Shown in pieces: positions 1 through 7,490 of a stretch of 36,379 nucleotides of DNA. Source of the DNA: Microbacteriaceae bacterium PS02332. Lineage in GTDB: Bacteria; Actinomycetota; Actinomycetes; Actinomycetales; Microbacteriaceae. A program made the translations under genes and the position numbers. Below the pieces are notes generated by a model. The model was not told where the DNA came from and made no database searches. It was given only the letters and a program-made list of their open reading frames with translations. The number at the start of each line of letters is the position of its first letter. Positions within the stretch are counted from its first letter, which is position 1. The stretch covers positions 1 through 36,379 of the forward strand of contig JASCOJ010000013.1 in assembly GCA_029959645.1 (NCBI GenBank). The letters run 5' to 3'.

Positions 1-1
1 C

Positions 2-229
2 GGGGGGGCCGCCCGCATGCCGCGGAGGGGCCCCCGCCGCGACGCCCGGGGCGGCGAGGAGGACGCCGGCGCCGGACGGCGCGCCGTCGTCACGGCCGAC
101 GGCGCGGTGCCCATCCCCGAGCACCTCCGCGGGCTGTTCCCCACGGGGACGCTCGTGCACGTCGAGGCTGACGGCGCCGGCGGACTCCGGGTCCGTGCAG
201 CCGAGGAGACCGAGGAGGTCGTGTCATGA
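2..229 (+). CDS. 3' end of a cut gene, AbrB-like C-terminal stretch
   Basis: The frame is open from the first base of the window to a TGA that overlaps the next ATG by 4 bp (ATGA), so this is probably the tail of the upstream gene of the same operon. The last 45 or so residues (VTADGAVPIPEHLRG..., then a Gly-rich hairpin) resemble the strand-IP-helix-strand pattern of SpoVT/AbrB-like domains. That likeness is only a visual judgement. The first 30 codons are Arg/Gly low complexity and lie in suspect contig-end sequence, so a frame error there is possible. An internal ATG at 17 has no convincing ribosome binding site. The product cannot be named; a transporter subunit partnering the next gene is possible. 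Confidence 0.4.
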   Translation, partial: GGAARMPRRGPRRDARGGEEDAGAGRRAVVTADGAVPIPEHLRGLFPTGTLVHVEADGAGGLRVRAAEETEEVVS

Positions 230-921
230 GCGGACTCCGGTTCCAGGACTTCACCGTGACGGTGGAAGGCCGGCTCCTGGTCGCCATGACCGTCTCGGTG
301 CCCGCGGGCTCGACCGTGCTGTTCACCGGACCGGCCGGCACCGGGACCTCGGCGGTGCTCGCCGCGGTCGTCGGGGCCCTGACCGGCGAGGCCGAGCCCG
401 GCGTCGGGACGAGCGGGTCGGTCACCCTCGACGACGAGGACACCGACGGCACCGACACCGCCGACGTTGCGGATCCCCGGCACCGCGTCGGCCTGGTCAC
501 CCGGGAGCACGAGCTGCTCGGCGGCCTCACCGCCGCCGAGAACGTGCTCGTCGGGGTCCTCGCCCGACGCCGACCGACCACGGCGGACGACGAGCGGGTC
601 GTGCGCGCCCTCGACGCGCTCGCGATGCCCGTCGCCACCCGCGGCAACCTCGTCGAGCAGCTGTCCGGCGGGCAGCAGCAGCGGGTGGCGGTGGCGCGCG
701 CGATCGCCACCGGGGCCCCCGTGCTGGCGCTCGACGACCCGGTCAGCGAACTCGACGACCGGACGACGACCGTCGTGCACGACGCGCTCGCCGAGGTCGC
801 CCGCGGCGGCACGGTCGTGCTCGTCGCGGTGCCGGACGGTGCCGCGGCACCGGCGGCCGACCTCGTCGTCCGCGTGGGTGGCCGGGGTCGTCACGTCTCC
901 GACGCGCCGCCGGCCGGATGA
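226..921 (+). CDS. ABC-type ATP-binding protein with degenerate catalytic motifs
   Basis: A 231-residue protein with the ABC ATPase layout. The signature LSGGQQQRVAVARA (146-159) and a D-loop-like SELDD (174-178) are intact. The catalytic motifs are not. Walker A at 35-42 reads GPAGTGTS, with Thr41 in place of the invariant Lys. The Q-loop Gln is Arg93, Walker B ends LALDDP with Asp171 instead of Glu, and the H-loop His is replaced around Pro203 (VAVPD). The ATG overlaps the preceding stop and GAGGAG lies upstream, so it is translated with the cut gene before it. The family norm is ATP-driven transport with two ATPase subunits. By inference this chain is a degenerate partner in a heterodimer or a non-hydrolysing regulatory protein. 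No permease is visible in the window. Confidence 0.8.
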   Translation: MSGLRFQDFTVTVEGRLLVAMTVSVPAGSTVLFTGPAGTGTSAVLAAVVGALTGEAEPGVGTSGSVTLDDEDTDGTDTADVADPRHRVGLVTREHELLGGLTAAENVLVGVLARRRPTTADDERVVRALDALAMPVATRGNLVEQLSGGQQQRVAVARAIATGAPVLALDDPVSELDDRTTTVVHDALAEVARGGTVVLVAVPDGAAAPAADLVVRVGGRGRHVSDAPPAG

Positions 922-977
922 CCCGACGACGGACTGGAGGCGCGGTGGCGGACCGGCACCGGGCCTCCCGTCCGCAC

Positions 978-983
978 TACGGT
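978..983 (+). promoter_or_regulatory. -10 hexamer TACGGT of a leaderless promoter
   Basis: TACGGT fits TANNNT and lies exactly six bases before the ATG at 990, with no Shine-Dalgarno sequence between. Transcription would start at or next to the A of the start codon. No clear -35 box is seen. Confidence 0.5.
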
Positions 984-989
984 TGCGTC

Positions 990-1997
990 ATGCGCGCGAC
1001 CGTGCGGGACGTGGCCGCCCTCGCCGGGGTGTCCCCGAAGACCGTCTCCAACGTCATCACCGGCACCGTCGCGGTGCGCCCGGAGACCCGGGCCCGCGTG
1101 GAGGCGGCACTCGCCGAACTCGACTACGTGCCGAACCTGTCGGCCCGGAGTCTCCGCAACGGCCGCTCCGGCGTGATCGCGCTGACGCTCCCGGAGCTGA
1201 GCAGCGCGTACTCGGCGGACCTGGCCCGCTGGTTCGTCGAACTCGCCCGGGAGCGGGGTCTGGTCGTGCAGCTCGAGCAGACCGGCACCGACCCGGAGCA
1301 GGAGCGCACGCTGGTCTCCCGGGCGCGGGCGCACCTCGTGGACGGGCTCGTGCTCAACCCGGTGTCGCTCAGCGCGAGCGTCCTCGCGTCGACCGCGGGG
1401 CTGCCGCCGACCGTGGTGATCGGCGAGGTCGAACCGGAACACGTCGACCAGGTGCACGTCGACAGCCGGGCCGCGGCGCGGGAGCTGACGGACCTGCTGC
1501 TCGTGCACGGGCACCGCCGGATCGCGCTCGTCGGCGCGGCGCTGCCGGGGGCCGCCACCGCGACGAGCCTGCAGCGGCAGCGGGGTCACGAGGACGCCCT
1601 CGGTACCACGGGGCTGACGCCCGACCCGGCGATGCACGTCCCGTTGCCGGCGTGGACGACCTCGGTCGCGGCGACGACGTTCGACGCCTGGCTGGACGGA
1701 CGGGACCTGCCCGACGCGGTCTTCGCGTTCACCGACTCGATCGCGTTCGGGGTGCTGCACGTCCTCGCCGCCCGCGGCGTCCGCGTACCGGAGGACGTCA
1801 GCGTCGTGGGGTTCGACGACGTGGACGGTGCCGCCTACGCGATCCCCGCCCTCACGACCGTGTCCTTCGACCGCCGGGCCTTCGCCGGCGCCGCACTGGA
1901 CCTGCTCGAACGGCGGATCGCGGACCGGTCCGTGCCGCCGACGACGACGGTCGTGCCGCACCGGGTCGTCGCGCGCGCGAGCGTCGCGCGGCGCTGA
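990..1997 (+). CDS. LacI-family transcriptional regulator
   Basis: 335 residues, the usual LacI/GalR length. The N-terminal helix-turn-helix (TVRDVAALAGVSPKTVSNVI, about 4-23) is followed by the hinge helix NLSARSLR and a periplasmic-binding-protein-like effector domain ending in the typical DVSVVGFDD and PALTTVSFD segments. The ATG at 990 is chosen because the HTH begins at residue 4; the frame extends far upstream, but only as a shadow of the ABC gene. It starts 68 bp after the ABC gene and probably has its own leaderless promoter. Family members repress sugar-uptake or glycosidase genes and are released by a sugar. The target is unknown: no sugar operon adjoins it, and the sugar operon at 21.2 kb is a candidate only by distance-independent reasoning. 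Confidence 0.93.
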   Translation: MRATVRDVAALAGVSPKTVSNVITGTVAVRPETRARVEAALAELDYVPNLSARSLRNGRSGVIALTLPELSSAYSADLARWFVELARERGLVVQLEQTGTDPEQERTLVSRARAHLVDGLVLNPVSLSASVLASTAGLPPTVVIGEVEPEHVDQVHVDSRAAARELTDLLLVHGHRRIALVGAALPGAATATSLQRQRGHEDALGTTGLTPDPAMHVPLPAWTTSVAATTFDAWLDGRDLPDAVFAFTDSIAFGVLHVLAARGVRVPEDVSVVGFDDVDGAAYAIPALTTVSFDRRAFAGAALDLLERRIADRSVPPTTTVVPHRVVARASVARR

Positions 1998-2061
1998 CCG
2001 CGCCCCTTCCGCTGCTGCACCCCGCCTGTCATGCTGGGCGGGAGGACGGGGAGGTCCGACC

Positions 2062-2208
2062 GTGCGGACGATCACACTGCTGGCGCGGGGCGCAGCCTGG
2101 CTGCTCGTCACCGCCGCGAAGACGCTGGGGTCGATGCACGGCGCGAAGCCCTTCGCCGACGAGCACGCGGCGCAGCAGCACCGCCGCCGGGCCGATTACC
2201 GTCCCTGA
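2062..2208 (+). CDS. small hydrophobic-N-terminus protein, 48 aa
   Basis: GTG at 2062 is preceded by a good ribosome binding site (GGGAGGT, 2048-2054). The 48-residue product begins RTITLLARGAAWLLVTAAKT, a short hydrophobic segment followed by a basic and polar tail (HRRRADYRP). It lies between the LacI gene and the end of the convergent hydrolase gene. The start resembles small single-pass proteins of actinobacteria that open with a similar hydrophobic stretch, but I cannot assign a family. GC at third positions is high, as in its neighbours. Function unknown. Confidence 0.5.
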   Translation: MRTITLLARGAAWLLVTAAKTLGSMHGAKPFADEHAAQQHRRRADYRP

Positions 2209-2262
2209 CCCGGCCGGCCCGTCTCGCGCCGTGACCTGACCTGACCGTGCCCCGCGAGCCCG

Positions 2263-2979
2263 TCAGGACCCGTCGGCCGCCTGCAGCACCGCGACGGCCG
2301 TCCGCCGGTCGGCGAGGATCCGGAAGTGCCCGCCGACGTCGAGGCGCATGTTCCGGGCTCCGGCGAGCTCGCTCCCGCCCGGGATGAGCGTGTCGAACAC
2401 CCCGTACACCGACGTGATCCGCGCGTTCGCGTCGAGTTCGCGCGCGAGGCCGGCGATCACCGGGTCGGTCGCCCGGAACGCCCGCAGGTGCCGCACCGGC
2501 GCGAGCTCCGCGTAGACCGACCCGCCGAACGGCGTCGACACCGCCACCATCCGGTCGATGCGCCCGTCGGGGTCGAGCCGGGTCATCGCGTACTTCCCGA
2601 TGAGGCCGCCCTTGCTGTGCGCCAGGACGAGGACCCCGTGCAGGTCGTGCTCGCGCAGGTACGCCATGACGTCCTCCGCGCTCACCGGGACCGGTCGGAC
2701 GTTGTGCCGCAACCCGGTCAGCACGTGCACCGGGTGGCCGCGGTCGTGCAGGACGTCCATGAGCGGGCGCATGAAGTGCCAGGTCTCGTAGACGCCCGGG
2801 ATCACGACGACGGCCTGCCGGTCGCCGGTCAGGTAGTCGTCAGCGGTCGTCGGCCCGAGGCTGCGGACCTGCCAGCGGATCGCGTAGGCCCAGTCGAGGA
2901 GTGCCCACCGGACACGACGGAGCAGGCCGGGAGGCGCGGCTACCGTCGACGGCGTCCCTTCAGCTCGGTCCGGGGTCAC
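2263..2979 (-). CDS. alpha/beta hydrolase, esterase/lipase-like
   Basis: 238 residues from the GTG at 2979. The frame is open further upstream, but only inside the preceding gene. The fold is shown by VVVIPGVYETW (oxyanion region), the nucleophile elbow LAHSKGGLIG with the catalytic Ser, the STPFGGSVYAEL segment common in lipases and PGAP1-like esterases, an acid in GVFDTLIPG and the final His in GGHFRIL. It follows the other hydrolase gene after only 4 bp, and GAGGTG lies near the end of that gene, so the two are probably cotranscribed. A short basic N-terminus without a clear signal peptide suggests a cytoplasmic or membrane-peripheral enzyme. Substrate unknown. Confidence 0.85.
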   Translation of the reverse strand: MTPDRAEGTPSTVAAPPGLLRRVRWALLDWAYAIRWQVRSLGPTTADDYLTGDRQAVVVIPGVYETWHFMRPLMDVLHDRGHPVHVLTGLRHNVRPVPVSAEDVMAYLREHDLHGVLVLAHSKGGLIGKYAMTRLDPDGRIDRMVAVSTPFGGSVYAELAPVRHLRAFRATDPVIAGLARELDANARITSVYGVFDTLIPGGSELAGARNMRLDVGGHFRILADRRTAVAVLQAADGS

Positions 2980-2983
2980 GGCG

Positions 2984-3772
2984 TCACCGCGGCACCTCGT
3001 CGCGCGTGGCCTCGAGCGTCTGGATACGCCGGAACTCGTCGACGAGTCGGGCGACCGCCACCGGTTGCCGCTCCTGCACGTGGTGCCCGCCGGGCAGTTC
3101 GACGAGCGCGGCACGGTCGGCTGCGGCGACGACGCGCTCCGCCCACTCGTGCACGGCCAACGGGTCGTGCTCACCGCGGATGACGAGGACGGGGACCGTG
3201 AGCTGCCGCACCCGGTCGAGCATCGGGAACCGCTGCATGGGGCGCACCTCGTGGAAGTACTGCCGGAGGCTGCGGACGTAGTCGCTGAAGACCACGACGT
3301 TCATCCGGGTGCTCTCGAACCGACGGTCGAGGCCGAGGCCCAGACCGAGCCGCGGGAGCGAACCCCGTCGGGGGTCGACGACCGGACCGACCAGGACGAC
3401 CGACCCGACGACGTCCGGGTGCCGGAGGGCCGCCTCCACGGCGATCTGGGCACCCATCGACTGCCCGAGCACGACCAGGTCCGAGGCCCCACGGGTGGCG
3501 ACGGCCCGGACGACGAGGTCGGCGTACTCCGCCGGCTCGACCCGGCGGCCGACGGGCGGGAGGCCGCCGAACCCGGGGAGGTCCACGGCGATGGTGCGGT
3601 GCGTGCGGGACAGCGCGCCCTGGAGCCGGTGGAACGAGCGGTGGGACATGCCGATGCCGTGCACGAGGACGACGGTTGGGGCGAAGGCATCACGGACCCG
3701 GCCGGCGGGTGCCATCGTGTGCAACCGGACGGGGAGACCATCGACCGTGACGGTCTCGACGAGGGCACGCAT
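2984..3772 (-). CDS. alpha/beta hydrolase
   Basis: 262 residues. HGIGMSHRSFH (oxyanion hole), LGQSMGAQIA (nucleophile elbow GQSMG), an acid in IRGEHDPLA and the catalytic His in LPGGHHVQE give a complete alpha/beta hydrolase triad. The ATG at 3772 is preceded by TACGCT exactly six bases upstream and no ribosome binding site, consistent with a leaderless transcript that continues into the second hydrolase. It is divergent from the DHFR-fold gene with 90 bp between start codons. The family includes esterases, haloperoxidase-like and C-C hydrolases; the sequence does not fix the substrate. Confidence 0.9.
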   Translation of the reverse strand: MRALVETVTVDGLPVRLHTMAPAGRVRDAFAPTVVLVHGIGMSHRSFHRLQGALSRTHRTIAVDLPGFGGLPPVGRRVEPAEYADLVVRAVATRGASDLVVLGQSMGAQIAVEAALRHPDVVGSVVLVGPVVDPRRGSLPRLGLGLGLDRRFESTRMNVVVFSDYVRSLRQYFHEVRPMQRFPMLDRVRQLTVPVLVIRGEHDPLAVHEWAERVVAAADRAALVELPGGHHVQERQPVAVARLVDEFRRIQTLEATRDEVPR

Positions 3773-3862
3773 CCGTCGAGCGTATGCCGCCGGTCGCTGC
3801 CCGCTGACAGGTCCACCAGATCGCCCCTGGTGCCGGACCGGGTGCGCCGGTACTGTGCGGCC
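3773..3862. promoter_or_regulatory. divergent promoter region with two leaderless -10 boxes
   Basis: On the minus strand TACGCT (3784 to 3779) is six bases before the hydrolase ATG at 3772. On the plus strand TACTGT (3851-3856) is six bases before the ATG at 3863. I see no clear inverted repeat between them. Confidence 0.5.
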
Positions 3863-4420
3863 ATGCGCAAGGTCACGGCAGGGCTGTTCACCTCGGTCGA
3901 CGGGGTCGTGCAGGACCCGTTCCGGTTCCAGTACGACAGCTTCGACGACGAACTGGGCGCCGGCATGGGTGCCTTCATGGCCGCGACCGACACCGTGCTC
4001 CTCGGCCGGAACAGCTACCAGGAGTGGTCGACGTGGTGGCCGGCCCACCCCGATGACCCGTTCGGGCAGTGGATCACCCCGATCGAGAAGTACGTCGCCT
4101 CCACGACCCTCGGCGACGACCTGACGTGGGAGAACAGCACCCGCATCACCGGCGACGTCCCGACGTTCGTCCGCGAGCTCCAGGCGCGCGACGGTGGGGA
4201 CATCGCGGTCTGCGGCAGCGTGACCCTGGTGCGCAGCCTGCTCTTCGCCGGCGTGCTCGACGAGTTGCAGCTCATGGTCCACCCGGCCGTCGCGGGCGCG
4301 GGCCGGAAGCTGTTCGAGCCGACCGACCCGCCCACGCGTCTCCGGCTCGTCAGGAGCACCGTGACGAGCAAGGGGAACGTGCTGAGCACCTACGGGCCGT
4401 TCGCCGGGTCGGCGGGCTGA
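3863..4420 (+). CDS. dihydrofolate reductase-fold (RibD C-terminal-like) protein
   Basis: 185 residues. The N-terminal TAGLFTSVDGVVQDP, the LLGRNSYQEW segment, the central GGDIAVCGSVTLVRSLL and the final LRLVRSTVTSKGNVLSTY are the usual landmarks of the actinobacterial dihydrofolate reductase-family (RibD_C) proteins, which bind NADPH. Most members have no proven reaction, and true DHFR or riboflavin-pathway activity should not be assumed. The ATG at 3863 follows TACTGT by six bases, so a leaderless message is likely. It is a single-gene unit, closed by a possible hairpin at 4421-4452. Confidence 0.88.
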   Translation: MRKVTAGLFTSVDGVVQDPFRFQYDSFDDELGAGMGAFMAATDTVLLGRNSYQEWSTWWPAHPDDPFGQWITPIEKYVASTTLGDDLTWENSTRITGDVPTFVRELQARDGGDIAVCGSVTLVRSLLFAGVLDELQLMVHPAVAGAGRKLFEPTDPPTRLRLVRSTVTSKGNVLSTYGPFAGSAG

Positions 4421-4452
4421 ACCCGCGCCTCCCGGCTGCCCGCACCGCGGGT
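4421..4452 (+). terminator. possible hairpin terminator
   Basis: ACCCGCG directly after the stop codon pairs with CGCGGGT at 4446-4452, a 7-bp stem with a long loop and no T-tract. Weak evidence. Confidence 0.3.
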
Positions 4453-4477
4453 GGACCGCAGGTGCGCGCGATCGGCG

Positions 4478-4483
4478 TACCCT
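4478..4483 (+). promoter_or_regulatory. possible -10 box of the NADH dehydrogenase gene
   Basis: TACCCT fits TANNNT and stands 37 bp before the ATG at 4521. That leaves room for a leader with the ribosome binding site GGAG near 4514. No good -35 box is seen. Confidence 0.3.
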
Positions 4484-4520
4484 TCTGGGTGGCCCAGACC
4501 GCACGACCCCGGAGCTCACC

Positions 4521-5819
4521 ATGCCGCAGGACACCCGCCCGCACGTCGTCATCGTCGGAGGTGGGTTCGCCGGCATCGCCGCCATGCGCGAGCTGAAGGA
4601 CGCACCCGTCCGCGTCACCCTCGTCGACCGCCACGTCTACAACATGTTCCAGCCGCTCATGTACCAGGTGGCGACCGGCGGGCTCAACGCCGGCGATGTG
4701 ACGTACTTCCTCCGCAGTCTCCGCGCGCGGCAGGCGAACGCCGACTTCCGGCACGGCCTGCTCACCGGCATCCGGCACGACGAGCGCATCGCCGAGATGT
4801 CCGACGGCGAGCACCTGCACTACGACTACCTGATCCTCGCCAACGGCGTGAACACGAGCTACTTCGGCACCCCGGGCGCCTACGAGTACGCGTACTCGAT
4901 GTACTCCCGGTCGCAGGCCCTCCGCATCCGCGACGAGCTCTTCACGCGCCTCGAGCAGGCCGCGGCGAAGCAGGGTCCGGACGAGATCCGCGTCGTCATC
5001 GTCGGCGGCGGGGCGACCGGCGTGGAGATGGCCGGCGCGCTCGCCGAGCTCCGCGACCAGGCCCTCGTCGGCGCCTACCCGGAGATCGAGCGGGGCAACA
5101 TCTCGATCACGCTCGTGCACCGCAGCGGCGAGCTCCTCAAGCCGTTCGCCCCGCGCCTGCGTCGGTACGCGGCGAAGATCCTCCGGAAGCGCGGCGTCGT
5201 GCTGCGCCTGAACGCCGGTGTCGAGGAGGTCATGCCCGACGGCGTGCGCCTGGCCGGCGGTGAGGTCATCCCGGCCTCGCAGGTCATCTGGGCGACCGGT
5301 GTCTCCGCCCACAAGGAGGTCCGCAACTGGGGCCTGCCGCAGACCCACGGCGGACGCATCCAGGTGAACGACGACCTCAGCGTCAAGGGTGTCGAGCGCA
5401 TCTTCTCGGCCGGCGACATCGCCGCGCAGGACGACGCCCTCGCGCAGCTCGCCCAGCCGGCACTGCAGGGCGGCAAGCACGTCGCCGAGCAGATCAAGCG
5501 GCGCCTGGCCGGCAAGCCCACCGAGCGCTTCAAGTACTTCGACAAGGGCACGATGGCGACGATCGGCACGAACGCCGCCGTCGCGCAGCTCCGTGGCGGC
5601 ATCACCATGGTCGGCCCCGTCGCGTGGGCCGCGTGGGTGTTCGTGCACATCACGAGCCTGCTCGGCAACGGCAACCGGATGTCGACGCTGACCCACTTCT
5701 TCGTCCGCTACGTCTGGTTCATGCGGAAGCGCTCGATCCCGATCGTCGGCGACGTCCGCCCGGTGCGCCCGAACGGCGACCGCGAGCCGGAACCCTGGCA
5801 GCTGCAGAAGGCGGAGTAG
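4521..5819 (+). CDS. ndh: type II NADH dehydrogenase / NAD(P)-FAD oxidoreductase
   Basis: 432 residues with the two-Rossmann layout of NDH-2. The FAD site is VIVGGGFAGIAAM (about 11-22). NMFQPLMYQVATGGL is the conserved segment after the second strand, the NAD(H) site is VIVGGGATGVEMAG (about 159-172), and the second FAD contact is FSAGDIAAQDD (Asp299). The C-terminal region (GPVAWAAWVFVHITSLLGNGNRMSTL) is amphipathic, as expected for a membrane-peripheral enzyme. NDH-2 oxidises NADH and reduces menaquinone without pumping protons. A GGAG site stands before the ATG. It is monocistronic and ends at a strong bidirectional hairpin. Ferredoxin-type or carotenoid-type FAD oxidoreductases are less likely given the NDH-like core. 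Confidence 0.93.
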   Translation: MPQDTRPHVVIVGGGFAGIAAMRELKDAPVRVTLVDRHVYNMFQPLMYQVATGGLNAGDVTYFLRSLRARQANADFRHGLLTGIRHDERIAEMSDGEHLHYDYLILANGVNTSYFGTPGAYEYAYSMYSRSQALRIRDELFTRLEQAAAKQGPDEIRVVIVGGGATGVEMAGALAELRDQALVGAYPEIERGNISITLVHRSGELLKPFAPRLRRYAAKILRKRGVVLRLNAGVEEVMPDGVRLAGGEVIPASQVIWATGVSAHKEVRNWGLPQTHGGRIQVNDDLSVKGVERIFSAGDIAAQDDALAQLAQPALQGGKHVAEQIKRRLAGKPTERFKYFDKGTMATIGTNAAVAQLRGGITMVGPVAWAAWVFVHITSLLGNGNRMSTLTHFFVRYVWFMRKRSIPIVGDVRPVRPNGDREPEPWQLQKAE

Positions 5820-5832
5820 CCGCCACCACGGA

Positions 5833-5879
5833 ACGGACGGGAGGCCCACCCACCAGCTGGTGGTGGGCCTCCCGTCCGT
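5833..5879. terminator. strong bidirectional hairpin terminator
   Basis: Bases 5833-5850 pair perfectly with 5862-5879 (18 bp, ACGGACGGGAGGCCCACC on the left arm). The centre CACCAGCTGGTG is itself palindromic. It sits between the convergent NADH dehydrogenase and SDR genes and can serve both. There is no T-tract, which is common in high-GC actinobacteria. Confidence 0.8.
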
Positions 5880-5898
5880 CGTCGGGTCCGGCAGGACG

Positions 5899-6801
5899 TC
5901 AGGCGCGCGGCGCCGTGTAGGCGCCGTCGGCGATGTCCTCCAGCAGCGTCGGACCGGTCGGCTGCCAGTCGAGCAGCTCGCGGGTCGCGGTCGACGTCGC
6001 CGCCATCGGCGCCCCGAAGAACCGACCGACGAATCCGTAGTGGGCGACGGCGTCCGCGGGGTCGATCGTCGTGACCGGCACACCGACGGCGTCGCCGATG
6101 GCCTGCGCGATCGCGCGGGTGGGGACGGCGTCCTCGCCGGTGACGTGCATCCGGGTGCCCGCCGGGGCGCTCTCGAGGCCGAGCCGGACGAGTCGCGCCG
6201 CATCGGTGCGGTGCACCGCGGCCCAGCCGTTCGTCCCCTCGCCGACCACCGCGGCGGCCCCGTGGCGTCGTGCCGCGGCGGTGAGGACGGCGACGAAGCC
6301 GGAGTCGCCGTGCCCGTGCACGGTGGGGGCGAACCGCGCGATCACGGTGCGGACGCCCTGGTCGACGAAGTCCAGCGCGCGGTTCTCGCTGCCGCCGCGC
6401 ATCGAGTGCAGGCCGACGGCGGGGCTCGGGTCGTCCTCGGTCGCCGGGCGGTCGGCGGCGAGCCGGGCGAGGCCGGATGCGACCACGAACGGCCGGTCGC
6501 TGCCGACGAGCACCTGGCCCAGGGTCTCGACGGCGGCGCGCTCAGCGGCGTCGCTCACCTCGGGGTGCGCGAAGTCGTGCTTGTTGGCGAGGTGGACGAC
6601 CCCGTCGGCCGCGTCGGCGCCGCGGCGGAGCGCGTCGAGGTCGTCGAGGTCCCCGCGGAGGACCTCGGCGCCCTTCGCCTGGACGGATGCGGCGGAGGCG
6701 TCGGACCGGGCCAGCCCGGTGACGCGGTGGCCGGCGGCGAGGAGCTCGTCGACGGTGGCTGAGCCGATCCAGCCGGAGGCTCCGGTGACGAACACGTGCA
6801 T
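5899..6801 (-). CDS. atypical SDR / NAD-dependent epimerase-type oxidoreductase
   Basis: 300 residues. The N-terminal FVTGASGWIGS is the nucleotide-binding GxxGxxG loop of extended and atypical SDRs. VVHLANKHDFAHP and the RFAPTVHGHGD segment match the YwnB/WcaG-like NAD(P)-dependent epimerase group. I do not see a clear YxxxK pair, so the catalytic mechanism is uncertain. GAGAAGGG lies 8 bases before the ATG. The gene is divergent from a TetR regulator whose likely operators lie in the 84-bp gap, so it is very probably the regulator's target. The role may be detoxification or redox stress, which is inference only. Confidence 0.87.
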   Translation of the reverse strand: MHVFVTGASGWIGSATVDELLAAGHRVTGLARSDASAASVQAKGAEVLRGDLDDLDALRRGADAADGVVHLANKHDFAHPEVSDAAERAAVETLGQVLVGSDRPFVVASGLARLAADRPATEDDPSPAVGLHSMRGGSENRALDFVDQGVRTVIARFAPTVHGHGDSGFVAVLTAAARRHGAAAVVGEGTNGWAAVHRTDAARLVRLGLESAPAGTRMHVTGEDAVPTRAIAQAIGDAVGVPVTTIDPADAVAHYGFVGRFFGAPMAATSTATRELLDWQPTGPTLLEDIADGAYTAPRA

Positions 6802-6818
6802 GGTGGTGCCCTTCTCGA

Positions 6819-6839
6819 TGATGTCAGTTGCTGACATCA
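6819..6839. promoter_or_regulatory. TetR operator 1 (perfect inverted repeat)
   Basis: Half-sites TGATGTCAG and CTGACATCA are separated by TTG, a perfect 9+3+9 palindrome. It lies 18 bp upstream of the SDR start codon, between that gene and its TetR regulator. Confidence 0.85.
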
Positions 6840-6851
6840 GACCGTAGCACG

Positions 6852-6872
6852 CGATGTCAGTCGCTGTCATCA
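6852..6872. promoter_or_regulatory. TetR operator 2 (one mismatch)
   Basis: Half-sites GATGTCAG and CTGTCATC around TCG repeat operator 1 with one mismatch, centred 33 bp (about three helical turns) from it. It abuts the -10 box TAGACT (6874-6879), so binding would block the regulator's own promoter. Confidence 0.8.
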
Positions 6873-6873
6873 G

Positions 6874-6879
6874 TAGACT
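6874..6879 (+). promoter_or_regulatory. leaderless -10 box of the TetR gene
   Basis: TAGACT lies six bases before the ATG at 6886 with no ribosome binding site between. It directly follows operator 2. Confidence 0.55.
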
Positions 6880-6885
6880 CGGGGA

Positions 6886-7449
6886 ATGGCACGATGGCGG
6901 ACCGGCACCCGGGAGCGGCTCCAGGCGACCGCCCTGGACCTCTTCCGCGAGCGCGGGTTCGAGGGGACGACCGTCGCGGACATCGCCGCGGCGGCCGAGG
7001 TCACCGAGCGCACGTTCTTCCGGCACTTCACCGACAAGCGCGAGGTGCTCTTCAGCGGGCAGGAGGACTTCGTGCGCCTGTTCGTCGAGCCGATCGAGCA
7101 GGCGCCCGCGGAGAGCACGCCCTCAGAGCTCATCCGCCGCGCGCTCGACGGTGCCGCGACGTTCTTCCCCGAGGAACGCCGGGCGTGGTCGCGGCGCCGC
7201 CAGCCGGTCATCGACGCCGACCCCGCGCTGCAGGAACGTGAACTCGCCAAGCTCGCAGGGCTGGGCAGCACCCTCGGCGCGGTCCTGCGCGACCGCGGGG
7301 TACCGGAACCGACGGCGACCCTCGCAGCCCAGACCGCGGTGACCGTGTTCCACCTCGCGTTCACGCAGTGGATCGCCGCCGACGAGGACCGGACGATGGT
7401 CGCGTTGTCCCACGAGCGGCTCGCGGCCCTGGCGACCCTGGTGCCCTGA
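6886..7449 (+). CDS. TetR-family transcriptional regulator
   Basis: 187 residues. The N-terminal domain (about 5-55) has RERLQATALDLFRERGFEGTTVADIAAAAEVTERTFFRHFTDK, the standard TetR helix-turn-helix with FFRHF recognition helix. The rest is a helical ligand-binding domain without a recognised signature. It is divergent from the SDR at 5899-6801, and two copies of a near-identical palindrome lie between the genes. Repression of both genes, relieved by a small molecule, is the likely mode. The ligand is unknown. A GC-rich hairpin follows the stop codon. Confidence 0.93.
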   Translation: MARWRTGTRERLQATALDLFRERGFEGTTVADIAAAAEVTERTFFRHFTDKREVLFSGQEDFVRLFVEPIEQAPAESTPSELIRRALDGAATFFPEERRAWSRRRQPVIDADPALQERELAKLAGLGSTLGAVLRDRGVPEPTATLAAQTAVTVFHLAFTQWIAADEDRTMVALSHERLAALATLVP

Positions 7450-7490
7450 CCCTGCTGGTCCGGGGGACGCGGACCTGTCCGGACCCAGGG
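7450..7490 (+). terminator. hairpin terminator after TetR gene
   Basis: GGTCCGG (7457-7463) pairs with CCGGACC (7479-7485), extended by CCCTG (7450-7454) with CAGGG (7486-7490) across a small bulge. Confidence 0.5.

Noticed and set aside
195-1997. 600-residue protein from an upstream start leading into the LacI gene
   Set aside because: The first 265 residues are Arg-rich antiparallel shadow of the ABC gene; the HTH domain begins directly after the ATG at 990.
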